A stretch of 64,000 bases of DNA from Acanthochromis polyacanthus (taxonomy: Eukaryota; Chordata; Actinopteri; Pomacentridae): contig NC_067125.1 of assembly GCF_021347895.1 (NCBI RefSeq), positions 8,018,768 to 8,082,767 of the forward strand, read 5' to 3'. Made by a program: the position numbers and the translations under genes. Under the pieces are notes generated by a model. It was given only the letters and a program-made list of their open reading frames with translations, did no database searches and was not told the DNA's origin. Positions 1-64,000 of the stretch are shown in pieces (the stretch's first letter is position 1; every line of letters begins with the position of its first letter).

Positions 1-280
1 AACATGAAACCAGAGGAATAAGTCTAGTACAATGCTTATATACAATACTGTATATGAAAGTAATAGATTACTTTTTTGTTTTTATATCCAAATGGGGACT
101 TTGAACTGACTGCACACCAACACATAGGGACCCCTGTGACTGTGAGGACCAAATTGATGACTGCTTTGTGAGGGTTAACATTTGGTTGTAGGGTGTGGGA
201 TAGAAATGGGTTAATTTTATGGTTAAACATTTATTTGTGATGGTTAATTTATCATATTAATATATTACATTATAATGTGA

Positions 281-355
281 GAAGTCTGCATGTTCTCCCT
301 GTACAGCGTGGGTTCTCACCTGGTGCTCTGGCTCCCTCCCACAGTCAAAGCATGT
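281..355 (+). repeat. SINE-like fragment (body motif)
   Basis: The motif gcatgttctccctgta followed by cgtgggttctc and ggctccctcccacagtc is the middle part of a very common fish short interspersed repeat. A longer copy is at 27361-27635 and a reversed copy at 47165-47410. Only about 75 bp is preserved here, without the tRNA-like head. Confidence 0.7.
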
Positions 356-3089
356 TTGTCTTCTTTAATAATATCTGATCAATTTATGCTTAAGTTCATA
401 ATTTTCCCATGAGTATGCAATCTACTCTTGATCAGATCTATCTTAAGTATGCAATTAATCCCCCTGTACCATATCTATTGAGAATCTGTTGTCCTTAATA
501 AAAGGCCAACAGGCACCTGCAGTGACCCTGCAGCTCCAGGTCTGCCTCTGTTTCTTCCTGAGCAGTTACAGCAGGATCAGCTGCTGTACTAAAGTAATAC
601 ACAGCTCATGACTTTACATATTAAAATTATAACCTCAAGTGCACAGCTCTGAGGAAAGTGAGATAAATTTATTCAACTGAACACATTATATAGAGATTTC
701 ATATTGCCAAGGTTACTCTGTATAGCTCCCGCTGGTCTTTTCTCTGCCTCATGTTCTCTGTGGTTGAATCATTCTACTTAAGACTAGGAGATACTGCATT
801 CTTAAGATCTGAGAATTAACAGAGGAAAGGTTGTCCCTTCCCTGCATATTCCTATTGAATTAATACTTGTGTTTAAAGAGAGGGTGATTTTCAAGTTAGT
901 GGTAGAATTGTTTTTATTAGACATGGTCTAATGGTCAACAGTAGTAGTAGCTGGATGTGTTAGACAAATTGTGACCTGTAGATCATGACTAGATTTCAGC
1001 GAGTTTTTCACAAAACAAAATAGATCAAACTGACCCTAGTGACCGGTCCAAACCTACTCGCATAGTATTTTCAGATGTATAACCTCAGTGGTTAAGGTTT
1101 GGACAAATACAAATTTCGACAATCTTATCGTCCTTATGAAGTTAAATACAGATGAATAAACAAGCCCATGAGCTGCATTTCATTGAACAAGGTTACCCTA
1201 TTTATTACCTGCTGTGAGATTATGACGATAATATGTTGAACCTGTTTGATTACATGTCTGGAAAGCATGAAAATGGGTCATTTTTAGTGTCTCAATAAAC
1301 GCTGTCATTTTTTTCTACGAAAACCATCTCTTGCCATATGCTGGAAACTGATTGGACAGACAGATGAAAACAAGCTGATGTAAAGGAATGGGAACATGCT
1401 CTGTCTAAGCTCTACCCACACAGCACAGTTTTCAAGCCCTATGAAACAATAAATCAAACATGCAGATGCAGAATTTTCTTTCTCACAGAGCATTGATCTT
1501 CTTTGTCGTGTGAAATCAATGTTTGAGAATTAAGCTACCAAACATTGATTGCCGATTCCTTGTCCCTGTTGGTCACCAGCTGCAGGAGAAAATTAAAAGT
1601 TGTGCAGATTTGCGTCAAGGTATTTACTGGGTTTTGGTAATAGAAGGGGCCTGACCAACTTGTAAAATCATTATCAGTCCACTTTCTATGCTGATTTGTC
1701 TGTTGAGAACACCATAAACCCCAAACTTGGGCACAGCGTTAAAGATTTCTCCACAAAAGGATTTAATTTTGCTGCTGTTTTGGTGATAGTTGCTTGACTT
1801 ATTCTGACAGTAAATACTTGTGGGCTTGGCAATATCTGTAGTACTTTAAGACTAAAGCTATTTTATGCTACACAATTGCAAGGGTAATTCATCCATGCAT
1901 GTCAGAAATGGAAACTGATTTTTAAGAAGAATAATGATGCGCAGTCGTGGAATTGACTGCTAGTTTTTGCTCATAATAGCATATGCAAAACGCAATATGG
2001 ACATGTTAATAAGGTAAAAGACTTGATTGTCACTGATCGAATGTCTTTAAGAGAGCTTGTCTCTTTAACCAGTTGTCTTGCATTTACAATTATTGCATGA
2101 AAGTGCCATGGGTCAGATGTCTAGTGATGCACAGGTAGTCTGCCACAGTGGAAAACAACCATTTTTACAAAATTAGAATGCCTTAATCTGAAGAAACTTT
2201 AACTATGTTAACAAAAGTGGCATCCAGGTAAACATCCTCTGAGAAAAGACAGTGCTGCGGTGTATTATCACCTGTAATGTTTTCTCTTGCGATTTTCACC
2301 TTGACTTGACTTGACACATTTAATTCACTGGGATTATGATCCTAATCAGGTCTCACAAACATGCACCATGTCATATACAGGGAGCTTTTGTCATGTCAAA
2401 TAGAGCAATTTAAGACTAGTTTGTGCCCAATATTTGTTCTTAATGAGACAGATTAAACATACATTACAATAAAAAACAATATCAACACCCACTAATAAGA
2501 TAATCTGTTTACATTCCTGTGGGTGGATTATCTCTGTGTGAGGTTCTGACCCACTGCCTACACTTTCCATTGCTGCCAGTTTGGTTTATAATTTTGCATA
2601 AAGCAAATTAGAACTGCATTATGATCACAAAGGCACATCGCTGCCAACTGAAATTTTAAAAAGGCCGCTGTTAGTATTCTTATTGAGCAAACACATTAAT
2701 GATAATATCCGCTGATGAAATCTGACTTGCTTTTATTAACTAATTACTTATTTCTTCAAAAATAGTAAAGCCCTGGAGCAGCTCCATAACTTATAAGTCT
2801 CATTATAGCCACCGTCAAAATTCATGTGGCTCATTAAGAATTTTTTAATTGGATTTTAATGCAAGAGGTTTTCATGTGAGTTATTTTTCTGGTTCACTTT
2901 TTCACTCGTTTTTTAAAAGAATTTCCAAGGTTTTTAGCCAACAACCCAATCGAGTCCTGGTTTGATTTTCTTGCCTTGAGGCTTCTACTTGCTGTCATGG
3001 TTTATCGAAGTCCCCCTTCAGTTTGAGGTCAGGAATCCTCATAAATTTTGATGGCCGTGCTCTACCTTTGTGAGATGTACACTTAGAAG

Positions 3090-3235
3090 ATTACATTAGA
3101 TTAGATTAGATGAAAAATTAATGATTCCTCCGGGGCAAGTGACTCGCTGCTGCTGCAAAGAATTGGACACAGCAATAGACAGGAGGACATAAATAGAAAT
3201 AGAGCGAATAGAAATATGTTCAGAAATGCTAATGT
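3090..3235 (+). repeat. Retroelement 3' tail fragment (GATTA repeat type)
   Basis: A short attagattagattagat run is followed by an atgattcctccggggcaa segment and an A-rich stretch. This resembles the ends of fish non-LTR retroelements of the type '...gattagataaactttattgatccc'. A related piece is at 55210-55300. The family assignment is from memory and tentative. Confidence 0.45.
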
Positions 3236-3983
3236 GTCTCATCAGAAAAAAATCAACTCTCAATTGTGATGACCTGCTATGTCAGTCTGAAATGTGCTCA
3301 AGGAATCAGATGAGAAAACAATCCACCTGCTTCATCTACTTCAGCTTGAAGGTTTTGTAAACTTTAGCATGAGGTGTGTCATCAGGACAGTTGTTAACTT
3401 GTTAAAACAAGCGCCCATTGAGTTTTGGATCAGGTCATGGTAATTTTAGTTTAATGGAATAAGTATGATGCAGTGTCTAGTCAGTTATGTATTAGAAAAA
3501 ATGCTAACACTTTAAGACATACAGTGGTTGTTCTATGTTGTTTATATAGCAACCTTCTATCAAGACCAACAGGATGCTGGAAGCACTGCAGTCAAGGTTA
3601 CCGTGACTCACTTTCCAGCTTACGTTTATATAGCAGCTACAGTACAATGGATGAAGTGAATGAACCTGCCCAGCAGAAATATTTGTGTTGACAGAGATGG
3701 CACTGTGAACCATCATGTAAGCACTTTCTGTTGTGGAAGAAATTGCATAAAATCAGCGTGGCGTCATCAGAAGGTTTACAAGACTCCAGAGGCAGAGCAT
3801 CATTATTCAAAGAACACCCCAGAGAAATGTTATGCAGGCATTTCCATAAATATTTGGACACAGTTTTCAGCATTTCAGCCCTGTACACCAGCAGACTAAA
3901 ACAATGAAATGAAACAATCAAGATGTGCTGTAAGTGCAGATTTTCAACGTTAAAGTCTGCCACATGGATGTTACAGTTGTTTA

Positions 3984-4481
3984 CAGGGTGTCCCTAAAGT
4001 CTGGACACATAGGAAATCTCATTAACTAGAATTTTTGTGCCTCCCCAGATTAAATATGGCTTTGTTGAAAGAAGAAGAGATAAAGAGTTAAACTGGTACT
4101 TCTCAGTGGAGGTGAAAGATGGACATATGGAAAGATAGGGTTAGGGAAGTGAATTTTTTGGGGCTAGCTTGAATTTGTCATGACCAATCCTTTAGTTTGG
4201 ACTGTTACATTTGGTCATCCAGAACAGGGTTTGTCCATGACACTGACCATATCTTTAAACTCTTTAACCACCTTCACCACTGTGGAAAAGCCAAGTGGAA
4301 TCCTCCTTGTATGACATGCATTAAATTCATCTGCTATCTGTCCATATGTCCATCCTTCATGTCCACTCAAAAGAACCAGTTCAACTTTTTCTTCTTTCAT
4401 CTAAGCCATATTTAATCTGTAGAGGCAAAAAAAAAAGTTGGGTAATGAGATTTTGTATGTCCAGACTTTAGGGACACCCTG
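3984..4481. mobile_element. Fold-back mariner derivative with TA target duplication
   Basis: The ends are inverted: cagggtgtccctaaagtctg at 3984 and its exact complement ending at 4481, each followed by further imperfect matching. TA flanks both sides (3982-3983, 4482-4483), as expected for Tc1/mariner. The matching continues inwards for about 160 bp, because both arms carry the same 5' end of a transposase reading frame (start near 4067 on the + strand and near 4412 on the minus strand). The minus-strand arm reads KEEKVELVLLSGHEGW then a helix-turn-helix-like QIADEFNA segment. The catalytic DDE part is absent, so the element cannot move by itself. Confidence 0.85.
4215..4400 (-). pseudogene. 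Mariner-type transposase N-terminal remnant
   Basis: An open stretch of 61 codons reads KEEKVELVLLSGHEGWTYGQ, IADEFNACH and FSTVVKVVKEFKDMVSV. This resembles the N-terminal DNA-binding helix-turn-helix of mariner-family transposases. It sits in the right half of the fold-back element and has no catalytic domain. Confidence 0.65.
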
Positions 4482-6091
4482 TATGAAGTTGCTCCACCTT
4501 GACCAGCTACACCATTTGCATGCTACTCACATGCTGGTGCATAATGATATTAATCCATTGGCCCTAAGTTAACAGCTATAGTAGCAACTCAGCATAATTT
4601 TTGCGTTTAAGGATTTTAGTATATTCTGCTGCTAATACTTGTCGTTTTAAGTGGTATTCTCAGAGCTGGTTATTAGCTTGCAATATAAAAGTATTTCTAC
4701 AATGTGACATCACCACTGGGTACTGCTTCTAACAGTCAGCACAGCACAGTGCAGCATAAAAACCCATGGACCCAAATTTACAGCCGGAGAGGGTCGTGTC
4801 ATTAGTCCATCTCCTTGGCAACCCTGAGCAACCTGAAGGGGGACTCAGGGGCAACTGTAACTTTGCAGACGTCACTGCAGTTGCCATGGTTAAGGCCGCT
4901 CTCCTTTGAGGACAGAGAAGAAACTGCAGGCAGCATCCTGTCACACTCACCTGCCTTCAAGTGTGTCTTACCGTGTTATTGTGAGTAAACAAGCAGCTGG
5001 TTCAGATACACTGTCATCTACATACAGGAGAGCCTGGAAATTTGTCTGCAGGTGTTGTCTAGTTTTATCCACAGAGTGTCCGATAAGAGCATTTGTTTTT
5101 AGATTCCATACACACTAACGTGGCTTAATAAAAAAGTAAAGATTATGTATGAACAATAAAATGGTTCAATCCGGTTTACTTTGTAATGTTCTGGTCTCAT
5201 GTCCTGCTCTGTGTGATCAATTACTGCTTGAGTTTTCTCTTATTAGAGCAACAACAAGCATCCCAAAATTATATATGTGCCAATATACAGGTGGCAGATG
5301 TTTCTAGTTATTAGGACAAGAGGAAGTCAGGTGATGCTAAAATACAGCGATAAAGTCTACGTTGAGAGGAGGTCAGGGTAGATGGATGAGTCAATACAAC
5401 ATCAGAAAAGATCACGAATGCTCTCTCCGTTCATTGATTAAATCCTTAAAACCTTCTCTCCGTGTATCAAAATGATGATTTTTATGAGAATAATATACAT
5501 TCCAGCCTGAAAATGAGTTAAATAATTCTGCCCCGACTGCCTCTCTCTTCATCCATCCTTCTCAACTCACTGCTGCTCACCTATGACTCTCCTGAAACTC
5601 TGTATAACGCCACTCCATGCTACAAAAAAGGGAAATTGTAGTACTGGAATAATTCTGCACTTTTTGAACTGGAAGCCAATTCTGAAGAATAATGATACAG
5701 AAAAAGCCACCCTGCAATGTGACACAATTGTTTGGGTAGATTTGTTCTGTGTAGTAATGCGTGTTTCTGAGACGGTTACATTGTGGTTTAAAGGTGAACG
5801 TGCTCAGCCATGGTGATCACTGCTTATTGTACTTGTGATTTGTCTTCCATCTTAACAAGGTTAAAGATTTGATTTTCAGCAGAGAGGGTCTTTACTTTTT
5901 CTGTTGCCCACTGACTGGCATTAATTGTTGTTTTGTTTGATTTTATTTCTTTTTGGTTGTTTGTTTCCTGGTGTTAATCATGACAGCAAAGCTCCCTTAC
6001 TGTAGTCTGATCATTCATTAATTTTAACCAAGTCAGTTTTGTGCATAAATCTGTCCAACCTTAACCACAGTGTGATCACAACACCAACCAT

Positions 6092-6160
6092 AAAAAAGAA
6101 AAGAAAAGAAAGGGGGGGAAAAATAGAAAGAAAAAAAAGAAAGAAAGAGGGGAAAAAAAG
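6092..6160. repeat. Purine tract (A/G low complexity)
   Basis: About 69 bp consists almost only of A and G on the + strand, with aaaag and gaaag repeats and two runs of G. It is a low-complexity polypurine tract. Confidence 0.9.
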
Positions 6161-6607
6161 ACAACACAACCATATTTGTAATTCATAGATTTATCCAACC
6201 TCAGTGTCTGAGTCTTTAGATATAAAAAATATATCTGTAAAACCTCTACATATGTATCATTGTTTTTGACCATCGTAACACATTATGACACATTATATAA
6301 TGAATATGATGTAATGAATAGAAATTGAAATGGAATGTTGGAAGCAAATCAACAAATAGTTTCAGATTTTGTAGTTTATTTTTGTCACTGGAGAATAACT
6401 TTTTAAATGTCAAGAGTCATTCTAAATGAGACAAAAAAAAACAGATGCTACAAAATTTACGTAACGGAGTGTTACGTTACGTGTGGGAGCATCATGGTGT
6501 CGCAGCACAAATCAGTTGCTTGTTATACTTGACATTTGCAACCCTGTTGCGAAACTCAAATTTTTTAGAGCCATTAGTGTAAAGGATGTGTTCCAACTCT
6601 ACAATTT

Positions 6608-6630
6608 AAAAAAAAAAAAAAAAAAAAAAA
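6608..6630 (+). repeat. Poly-A run (23 A)
   Basis: The run is an uninterrupted stretch of A followed by gggtttt. There is no clear retroelement body upstream, so I leave it as a simple homopolymer. Confidence 0.9.
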
Positions 6631-7126
6631 GGGTTTTGTTGAGTTTTTCTTCCACATTAAAAGCATCATTACATGCGCTTAGATCAGCTTTTCTGCAGAG
6701 GTCTCAGTGGACAGTTCAGGTGACCGCTGGTTTCAGTTACTGTGTTTCATGGCTAACTGTAAATTTACCACTGGATTAGATTCCAGTGTTCTCCACCGAG
6801 TGTCGCTTTGATAACTGTGAGACGATACAACCCACACCTGTCTCAGGACACACTCACACACTCTGTTCTCGTCAGAGCTCATGGCCTCTGTCATGAAGTT
6901 AAGCCTTTATTATGAGTTCCTAGAGCCTTTAAAACTTCTTAGGTCTTATTAAGGTTTTACCAGCTGGGTAAAAGAGAAAAGAATTATAGAGTAAGAGATG
7001 GAAATGAGTCTAAAGAATTATTCCCATGACTGTTTTGTTTTTCCATGAGGCCTGTTTTGTGTATTCACCTGGTTGTGTGTCTGTCTGCGTTCAGCTCCGA
7101 TTCTCCTCCCTAAGTCTGTTATATGA

Positions 7127-7146
7127 TGTGTGTGTGTGTGTGTGTG
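7127..7146 (+). repeat. Short TG repeat
   Basis: The repeat is about ten TG units followed by gggcgcgtgtg. Confidence 0.9.
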
Positions 7147-8937
7147 GGCGCGTGTGAACACCTACGCACATATGTGTGTTTGTGCAGGGTGTGAAAACGG
7201 CTGTGTAGGGTTGCAGAAGGAGATCCATTACGTCACCATGGCAGCCGGCCTTAATTACAGCTAACTATAGACAGAGCAGAGGGAGCAGAACAGAGAGGGA
7301 GAGAGATGCAGCAATGAGTGTAATTAAAAAGTCTATTTGAAAGCATGAGATTATTACATCGATGAGGTTTGTGTAATGGCTTGTACAATACTCTAATTCA
7401 TACGTCTCACTTGACGCATGCAAACACTAAATGTGACAAGGTGTCAAGTTTGTGTGCCTCTGCTGAATAAACTGAGTATATTCAAGTGGCCTGTTGGCCT
7501 AATTGAAGGCAAAACTATCTAAAATAGTCTGCAGTGTAGATCAAGGGGAAAAAAGTATGTTTTTGTGAGTATGTGGTCATCTTCCATTGCTGTATGTGAT
7601 GTGTTTAGTTATTCTAACAAATCTGACCATTGAATTGAATTGCAGTTTGTGTTTATTTGCCAGTGTGCTGAGTGTATGGACGTTTACTGCTGCTAGAAAG
7701 CAACATCTACACCATCTGTGTGTGTAAAAGTGTCTGTTTCATCGATGTAGTTAAAGAGTAAAGGGCGGTTAATCAGCCTGTTATTGTCTTGATTAATTCT
7801 GAATCATTTGGTCTAATTCACAAAAAAATGCCAAACACTGTTTTTCTAAAACCCAAGTTGTTATTTAAAATGTCTGATGAATAGTCTGATAATTAGTCTA
7901 AATTTTCAATTAGTTTTACTTGATTTTTTCACTCTGATACTGTATTTGAGTAGCTGATTTCTGATTGTTTTGTCTAGCCAATCAGTAGCGGGTGGACCCT
8001 CTGTCTTGTAAGGATGCAGTTGACCAAAGATAACCTTGTTTGACTGAAATCATACCTACTCTTCAACCTATTGATTGCTCACAATGGAAAAGACAGAACA
8101 TCTGCAGGTTTTTTCCAGATGAACTAAATGGATCACAGAGTGGACTTTAGGTACTAGCCTTATTAACCTAAATGAAATACAAATTGACATAAAAAATATA
8201 GTTTTTGCAGCATTTGAACTTGATCATTTTATACTGAATTGTTGACAGAAGACTCAAAGCGGACCAGTGCTCGTCTTCATCAGATTATTGAAAACAGAAC
8301 TGGATCAACTCTTAATTCCAGCACAAGAACTATTCAAGAATATAACACAGATAAGATAGCTGCTGCTGTTAGACCATCTGTTGTTTTTTTTGGCCCACAG
8401 TTTGAATAAAATACAGTCACACTGACCACTTCTTTGACATTAGTTTGAAGCCGATTCCGAGGCAACATTCAGTAGATGTTGAATACGTTGGACCTGGCAG
8501 TCTCCATTCATGATCATGCGTTGATGCGGTGCTTTTGTCCTTATGAAAGTAACACCAGCCATTGTCCAACCACTGAGAGTTTGGTCAGATGAGAGCATAT
8601 CAACCACAGCTCTATGCCGTCATGTTTACAGCTCTTGGTTTGTTTGTACAGTACATTTTCTTTCCATCATTTGATCTAGATAAGCTGATTTTTTTTCTTA
8701 CCTGAACCTTTGACCAGTACTGATTTTGTATTAAAACTGACTTACTGTCAAAGATGTAAAGACTGATCATGTGTTAACTGTAGGATTAATCAGTGTTATA
8801 CTGGCTGTGTAAAGCCTAAATGGAATTTTAAAAAGACATCAAAATGAACATCTATACCCAGAAAGGTGAGCGTCTTATTTTACATGATTATCTTTTTAAC
8901 AAAGTTCTAAGTGTCAGTGCAGCTTTTTCTTTCCTAA

Positions 8938-8983
8938 AGATATGAGTCTTTAAAGGCATGGCTGCCTTTAAAGACTCATATCT
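8938..8983. repeat. Perfect 21-bp inverted repeat with 4-nt loop
   Basis: The arms are 8938-8958 and 8963-8983, exact complements with no mismatch, around the loop tggc. It is outside any repeat family I recognise. RNA or single-stranded DNA from here would form a stable hairpin. Confidence 0.95.
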
Positions 8984-9377
8984 GTGAATCCTCTTCTCCA
9001 ACTTTGGCACAACCACACATGAACACACACCTGGAGATAATGCTCACACACTGTCAGCGATGACATTTCACTTTTTTGTTTGTCTTCCTAATTAACGGTC
9101 TCTTCCGCTCGCCTAGCGCAGTGTCGGCCAATCGGCGGAGCCCGCTCATTACCCAGGGTTTATTTCAGGGTCTTTGTCAAATGAAGAGTGAATGTGACAG
9201 CTCAATCTAACCTCAGCAATAAGCCTCGCATGGCCGCCTCCTCACTGCTGCGCGAGGATTCAACTCGGCCATCATCGAGGGCCACACCGGATGGGGCTCT
9301 GAAGCTAATTGAAATGCCACCTTGTTCTTTCTTTTCACGTCGTTTCTTTCTTCGTGTCCCTCTTTCTTCTTTCTTAG

Positions 9378-61500
<52,123 letters not shown>

Positions 61501-64000
61501 GGGAAAGTGGAGGAGGAGCAGGTGGAGGAAGAGGAGGATGAGGAAGCGTTGAGGTCTTTAATCTCCCAAAGCCACAAAAATGCAAAAATCCTCAGGGCTT
61601 AGGATCAATATTTAATTCTGGAAAGAGTTCTACTGCTACGCCAGCCTCCTCCTCACCTCCCTCCTCCCCCTCCCCCTTTGCTTCACGGACCACCTAGTGC
61701 TTTCTCCAGGAGCATTGCACTGACCCAGCCAGACACTCCATGGGGGAGTGGAACACAACTCAGCCTGTGCCCTGCTCTCCATGCACCCTTGGGAACCCAC
61801 AGCAGAGAGAATGTGGATTGGGGGGGAAACGAAGAAAAGACACACGTTGGCTGAGTCCAGCAGGGAACTGGGCCTGGGTGGGAATCTTTTAAAAAGGGAT
61901 GTTTTTTTAGACCTTGTTTAGCTTGTGTATGTTTAGAGTTGGGATCAAAGTTTGGACCTGCAACAGCTATCTTCTTTTGAATGAGTCTTCCACTTCAGTA
62001 GAGAAATTCATCAGCGATGACAAGGAAGAATACTGTAATGTATGCGTGGACTGGATGTGTGAGTGTATGAAATGAGAAAATGTGAGCGTGCATGGAGAGG
62101 GAGGTAGCAAACGACTATTTCTTATAGGATTTTTTTTTTATTGCCTTTAGAACAAATTGCAGTCTTTGTTTTCCTGCTTGAATCATTTTATTTCTGACTG
62201 ATCAGGTGGTCTGGGTTCGACTGGAATTTGTCATTTCTTTGTAAATTACACTACAGTTTGTCCCACTGACAAGCAATGGACTCGGAAGGAGACAGATGCC
62301 TTAGTTTTCTGTACCATCGCTCTTGTCCTCTCTACATTCCTCTCTTCACTGCGAGTCTTAATGGTCAGGTTGAGAGTACGGCCTATGCAAGACAGACATG
62401 CCGGTTGGCAGCGACGGAGGCACCTGTAGCCCTTTCGTAACTCACACTCCTTTCCTGTAGCTACAGCCTTGCGTAACGCGAGGCAGACGCATAGAAACGC
62501 ACACAAACACGCTGCAGCGATGCACTCCGAGAGGTTTTCTTCTTATCTAAATATAGCCCTTAATAAGCGATCCAGAGAAGGCTGAGGCGGATGGAGAGGG
62601 CAGGAAGCGAGGGGAAGGAGGGAGGACGAGCCGAGAGCAAATGGATGGCTGAAAGAATGAAGACATCATTACTTAACCAGCTGCTCTGGGCCCTCTCATC
62701 AATCTGCCTTTGTTTGCCATGTTAGCTAACCTCCATTACGTTGTATCTGAGACACAACCCCAGCAGCTGTGTGACGTAACGGTCCACCGGGTCGGGCAAC
62801 ACATCCAGCGGTCGGTGGCGACGTGTGAGCAGAATCAGCTTGATTAATGCAGAGCGATCAATTGAGTGAACTGAAGAGTCATCCGGTGTGATTAAGCGAC
62901 GAAAGGAAATCCATGATTGACCAACAGGGAGCACTGGAAGATGTGCTTTAATCATTTGATATCCAGCTAGTTTACCAACCGCATCGCGAGTAAACCGTCA
63001 GTGCAGCTTCTACCCAACTACAGACTGAACCTGCAGCTGGAGGCAGTGACGTTTAACTGCAGCATGGAGTGTGATTTCTGAGCTGACCGATAATGTAAAG
63101 TACTTAGTTTTTAATAATTCATTTCTCTTTCGTCCAACCCTCCATCTGTCCCACCTTCATGTTTACTTATCTTAGCTACTGACCACAAACACGTCTTTCA
63201 GAAACGCGCTCCTTTTTCTACCAGAATTTACTCTGAGGCCTGGAGAAATACAGTCTGGATGCCTTAAATACGCCCTTACACACTCCCAGCTCCACCTCCG
63301 TGTACGAAGCATTGCATGGATTTTATTTTGTCGGGTGGCGTCTTGTCTTGAATTTAAACGGCACACGGTGCAGCAGCATGGCTTTGCATGACAGAGTGCA
63401 TGTGGGGTTTGTTTTATGTGATGAAAACGTACCAAAAACAGAAGCCAGACAGACATGAGTACAGGACGAGTGAATGATGCCTCAGTTTGCCATCTTGTGC
63501 CTGTATTTTCTTACCGTCTCCGCCATCTTCCACTCATTCCTGTGAGCTTTACTCGTTGCCTGATTTTCAACTGGGGATGGAATCTTTAGGTTAGCAAACT
63601 TATACTCACAGATTAATATATTTAATATTCTTGTAATATAAAATCATAATTTAATGTCTTAACCAATCCTTACTAGTTGTCTCTTCTGTTTCATATTTGT
63701 TGATGATTTTGAAGTCGATTATCATGCTGTTTTTATCTTTTAACATGCTGTCTGAAACATTTCGACTATTCCGGACGTTTCTGTGTAAACTAACACTAAC
63801 AAGTGGGTGACGGCTCGCAGTGGCTGCCTGATAGGAGAACAGAACAAATGTTAAAGTGGTGTTAGGAGAGGTTAATGTTGAAGGGACCGGCATGTGGTCT
63901 GCTGTTAAGACGTTCGTTCCATAAGTGCCTCTAGTGGAATAAGCAATCGACACCCGAGCTGCTTTTTAGTCCTGTAGACGAGGCACTTTTCACGCGCACA
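61501..64000 (+). other. clcn2 3' UTR and downstream flank
   Basis: The sequence after the stop starts purine-rich (61501-61550) and then has a C/T-rich stretch at 61641-61680. I see no further exon and no interspersed repeat here. By eye there is no AATAAA or ATTAAA on the + strand. Weak AT-rich variants such as aatataaaa occur near 63636. The point where transcription ends therefore cannot be placed. Confidence 0.6.

Larger units (their letters stand above)
1..9377. other. Noncoding stretch upstream of the first visible exon, probably clcn2 intron
   Basis: I looked for the preceding ClC-2 exon, whose last residues before FWMSAL should be a hydrophobic helix ending in Lys, and did not find it. 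The stretch holds a SINE fragment (281-355), a retroelement tail (3090-3235), a fold-back mariner element (3984-4481), a purine tract (6092-6160), a poly-A run (6608-6630), a short TG repeat (7127-7146) and a perfect hairpin (8938-8983). The segments about 7180-7330 and 9090-9340 are richer in GC and free of obvious repeats; their role is unknown. Confidence 0.6.

Noticed and set aside
4905..5118. Possible upstream exon or separate small gene
   Set aside because: The translated sequence matches no part of a ClC channel and has no family features.
5583..5816. 77-codon frame upstream
   Set aside because: No similarity to ClC-2 N-terminal exons and no splice sites in a fitting phase.
8938..8983. 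CRISPR or bacterial terminator
   Set aside because: The context is vertebrate intron; it is a single hairpin with no spacer array and no T run used as in bacteria.
62560..63060. CpG island and promoter of a neighbouring gene
   Set aside because: It is mildly richer in GC than its surroundings, but CpG density is modest and no first exon is visible.

Overview
The window is vertebrate nuclear DNA, almost certainly from a ray-finned fish and probably a percomorph. Coding exons are short, bounded by GT-AG introns and kilobases apart. Between them lie Tc1/mariner remnants, palindromic DNA elements, tRNA-derived SINE copies, LINE 3' tails and long CA/GT microsatellites. There is no bacterial-type gene organisation.

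One gene explains all the coding sequence I can support: the 3' half of a ClC-2 type voltage-gated chloride channel gene (clcn2; teleosts carry more than one copy and I cannot say which this is), on the + strand. Twelve exons, plus a candidate 33-nt microexon, join in a single open frame from 9378 to a TGA at 61498-61500. They encode 467 residues, or 478 with the microexon. The first residue in the window is the Phe of [11 protein letters not shown]. The product covers the conserved GxFxP segment, the last membrane helices, CBS domain 1, a variable linker, CBS domain 2 and the C-terminal tail. The start codon, the selectivity-filter and gating-glutamate exons and the promoter lie upstream of the window.

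Layout: 1-9377 is noncoding and probably intron, with a fold-back mariner element at 3984-4481 and a perfect hairpin at 8938-8983. Exons at 9378, 10670 and 15131 finish the membrane domain. A 10.9-kb intron follows, rich in microsatellites and transposon debris including a decayed Tc1 transposase. Exons at 26290 and 28463 encode CBS1. Exons at 31558, 35654, 36195, (38038) and 49387 encode the linker; an 11.3-kb intron separates the last two. Exons at 52555, 57542 and 61306 encode CBS2 and the tail. 61501-64000 is 3' UTR and/or flank.

The points most worth following are about splicing and repeat architecture: the extra in-frame microexon; a GT-rich tract replacing the polypyrimidine tract at one acceptor and a CA repeat just after the donor of the next exon, the two exons together being frame-neutral; a weak donor with an immediate stop; palindromic element copies flanking a CBS2 exon; a fold-back mariner derivative; and a LINE tail nested in a palindromic element. 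I found no wholly new gene system here.
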